Under the pieces are notes generated by a model that was given only the letters and a program-made list of their open reading frames with translations, did not search any database and was not told where the DNA came from. A program made the position numbers and the translations under genes. Below are positions 62,566 to 64,000 of a stretch of 64,000 nt of DNA, piece after piece (within the stretch, counting starts at the first letter, position 1; each line of letters starts with the position of its first letter). Source of the DNA: Flavobacteriales bacterium (GTDB lineage Bacteria > Bacteroidota > Bacteroidia > Flavobacteriales_D > Crocinitomicaceae); contig CANFRV010000015.1 in NCBI GenBank assembly GCA_947449575.1, positions 26,400 through 90,399 on the forward strand, given 5' to 3'.

Positions 62566-63117
62566 CTATTCCGCAGTTTTATTCTGATACTTCTCCATAA
62601 ATTCAGAAAACACAAAAATGGGATCTTCCCAGGAGTTTTGCATTTTTTGAAACGTCGGCAAAATATGATCTTTGGTAAATATATAATGGATATGAATTCC
62701 TTCATAAATCTCATCCGGGAACAAAAGCAAACGACAAATATCCATCTCTAAGAAATACTCAATATACCCTTTTGATGCATTTACAAGTACATTTCCCACT
62801 GGAAGCACTGCATTCATGTGTGAAGCTAAAACAAGCATATCATTCGTTTTTTTAGCGTCGATAGTATCAATAATCAGTGCACCAGCAGTTAAAGAACGAC
62901 CATATAAACTAATACGAAACGTAACAACAGTTGTTTCCTCATTAAAACTCATGCTTAAATAAATCGTTTTCTCCGCATCATTACGAGAATAATTTAGTTG
63001 CAATTCATCCAACAAGTGAATTAAATCGTTCCAAACGTATTTTTCTTTTTTGGATAGCTTAGATACGCGTCTAATTTTAGATAAGTATCTTTTAATTTTT
63101 AAAAGTTTGTTTTTCAT
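62566..63117 (-). CDS. Hypothetical protein, 183 aa (YbjN-like fold possible)
   Basis: A basic N-terminal helix (LLKIKRYLSKIRRVSKLSKK) precedes an alpha/beta region with VTFRISLYGRSLTAGALIID and a segment MLVLASHMNAVLPVGNVLVN. The arrangement is like YbjN / type III chaperone-like folds, but the match is weak and no function is claimed. It follows the 196-aa gene by 3 bases in one operon and lies upstream of the retron on the same strand. Confidence 0.65.
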   Translation of the reverse strand: MKNKLLKIKRYLSKIRRVSKLSKKEKYVWNDLIHLLDELQLNYSRNDAEKTIYLSMSFNEETTVVTFRISLYGRSLTAGALIIDTIDAKKTNDMLVLASHMNAVLPVGNVLVNASKGYIEYFLEMDICRLLLFPDEIYEGIHIHYIFTKDHILPTFQKMQNSWEDPIFVFSEFMEKYQNKTAE

Positions 63118-63120
63118 TTA

Positions 63121-63711
63121 TTAAAATAATTTAGATGGGTCTTTTTCGTACATTTTTTCATAGATAAAATCACTTATTTCAGGTCTTGAAATCTGATATT
63201 TCTTCAAGAATTTAGCGAACATATCCAAGTCTTTTTCAATATCCGATTGATTCAAATGGGTATTAATATCTTTTTTCAGGCAATAGACTTTGGAGAAAAA
63301 AGTTGAATAGAATTTCTTATCTTCATTTACATCATAATTTAATGTTCCGAGAGGTGCCTCCACAATTTTCATGACTTTGTCCGTGTCAAATTCTGTTTCT
63401 AATACCGACATTTTACGATTCCCAAACTGTATTGTAGTTTTTTCCAAAAAGAAATTTAAGTCGGTATAAACAGGATCCGTATTATTTTCTATCGCTTCAA
63501 AGAAATCCATAAAATACATTTCAAACATACCTATACCTTCGTTTTCAATGCGACAGTAGGTTTCCATACCACTCAAACAAATGGTCAAACGCCCTGGTTC
63601 AATTAAAAAGACAGCCTGTACATAGACATTGTATTTTCGTGTCTTAATCATGGTCCTAAGTTGTTTCAATGCTTGTTGGAGGTCTTTCTTGCAAAGTTTA
63701 AAAAGTATCAT
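63121..63711 (-). CDS. Hypothetical protein, 196 aa
   Basis: Starts MILFKLCKKDLQQALKQLRT. The segments VYVQAVFLIEPGRLTICLSG and YFMDFFEAIENNTDPVYTDL recall the repeated fold of sliding-clamp-like proteins, but there is no clear signature. The C-terminal 50 residues are charged helices. It is followed by the 183-aa gene in one operon. Product and role unknown; the 145 bases from 63712 to the IS end hold no recognised gene. Confidence 0.6.
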   Translation of the reverse strand: MILFKLCKKDLQQALKQLRTMIKTRKYNVYVQAVFLIEPGRLTICLSGMETYCRIENEGIGMFEMYFMDFFEAIENNTDPVYTDLNFFLEKTTIQFGNRKMSVLETEFDTDKVMKIVEAPLGTLNYDVNEDKKFYSTFFSKVYCLKKDINTHLNQSDIEKDLDMFAKFLKKYQISRPEISDFIYEKMYEKDPSKLF

Positions 63712-63856
63712 ATGATTTAATAATATTAAGATTATCTGTATTAAAAACAGAATAAAGATACATTTTAAATGGATTTATTTATTATCAAATATTGTGCCGT
63801 TAGGGATCTAATTTTAAAAATTCATGATATTTTAATTAAATTTATATCAATTATCA

Positions 63857-64000
63857 CTAGTGTCCGATAAAACTTTTTAAAAGCGGGATTTCCTTGATGG
63901 ATTTCCCGCTTTAGTGTAATTTGGTTTTCCCGAACTAAATTACATGAATAAAAATAGCTACTTTTTTGGACAATCCGTTTTCGGACAGCTGATTTCTTTA
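63857..64000 (+). mobile_element. IS4-family insertion sequence, left end, running off the window
   Basis: The element appears to begin at about 63857-63861 with CTAGTGTCCGATAAAAC. A hairpin AAAGCGGGA (63880-63888) / TCCCGCTTT (63904-63912) follows, of a kind that protects transposase genes from outside transcription. The transposase frame starts at 63944. The right end is outside the window. Confidence 0.75.
63944..64000 (+). CDS. IS4 family transposase, N-terminus (DUF4372)
   Basis: The first 19 codons, MNKNSYFFGQSVFGQLISL, match the conserved start of DUF4372-containing IS4 transposases of Bacteroidota. The catalytic DDE part is beyond the right edge. Confidence 0.85.
   Translation, partial: MNKNSYFFGQSVFGQLISL

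Overview
The window looks like a chromosome segment from a member of the Bacteroidota, probably Flavobacteriales. The evidence is AT-rich DNA, promoter boxes of the TAnnTTTG type (for example 754-761, 10641-10670, 27601-27632), no obvious Shine-Dalgarno sites, a secreted subtilase with a type IX secretion sorting domain, DUF5606 and DUF3822 proteins, and separate GlsA/GlsB-like amino-acid-lipid acyltransferases. No rRNA or tRNA gene was seen. The genus cannot be fixed from sequence alone.

Region 1 (1 to about 33,300) is mainly core genome: a CaiB/BaiF CoA-transferase start and a small RlpA-like protein; an M16 peptidase pair and secA behind one promoter; an ECF sigma factor; an amino-acid-lipid acyltransferase pair; rpmH; an ABC exporter and ispH; a D-Ala-D-Ala dipeptidase; an aminotransferase; mpl; a large TPR protein; a 1235-residue subtilase with about six internal repeats; then DUF5606, a BatA-like protein, a dihydroorotase homologue lacking metal ligands, a methyltransferase, DUF3822, rsmD, a SIMPL protein, a sirtuin and a 5'-nucleotidase. 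Two short arrays of an intergenic repeat of about 130 bp, each unit carrying the hairpin AATGGCTTTGCCATT, flank the 5'-nucleotidase.

Region 2 (about 33,700 to 40,200) is accessory: an AAA+ ATPase, a four-cysteine protein of unknown function, a VWA protein, a DUF932-like protein, and a zone of decayed genes with stops and frameshifts (38000-38445, 39486-39599, 39784-40158).

Region 3 (40,234 to 56,859) is a defence island. A minus-strand operon sspB-sspC-sspD-sspE converges, with one base between stop codons, on a plus-strand operon that starts with the cysteine desulfurase sspA and continues with an unrecognised 648-aa gene, an SF2 helicase, a MORC-like GHKL ATPase with zinc ribbons and a PLD-family nuclease. 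I read this as single-strand DNA phosphorothioation (SspABCD) paired with two candidate restriction arms: SspE, and a helicase-GHKL-PLD arm that may match, or extend, the published SspFGH arm. A NERD-domain SF1 helicase lies just upstream.

Region 4 (57,076 to 64,000) holds rmuC, an ECF sigma factor with a short leader ORF, and a retron. The reverse transcriptase at 59960-60949 carries NAXXH, YADD and VTG motifs. Just upstream of it is a 146-nt segment bounded by a perfect 11-bp inverted repeat and containing several hairpins, the expected layout of msr-msd. A short DnaB-like helicase and a 40-aa basic protein are immediately upstream and are candidate partners. The window ends in the 5' end of an IS4-family (DUF4372) transposase gene.
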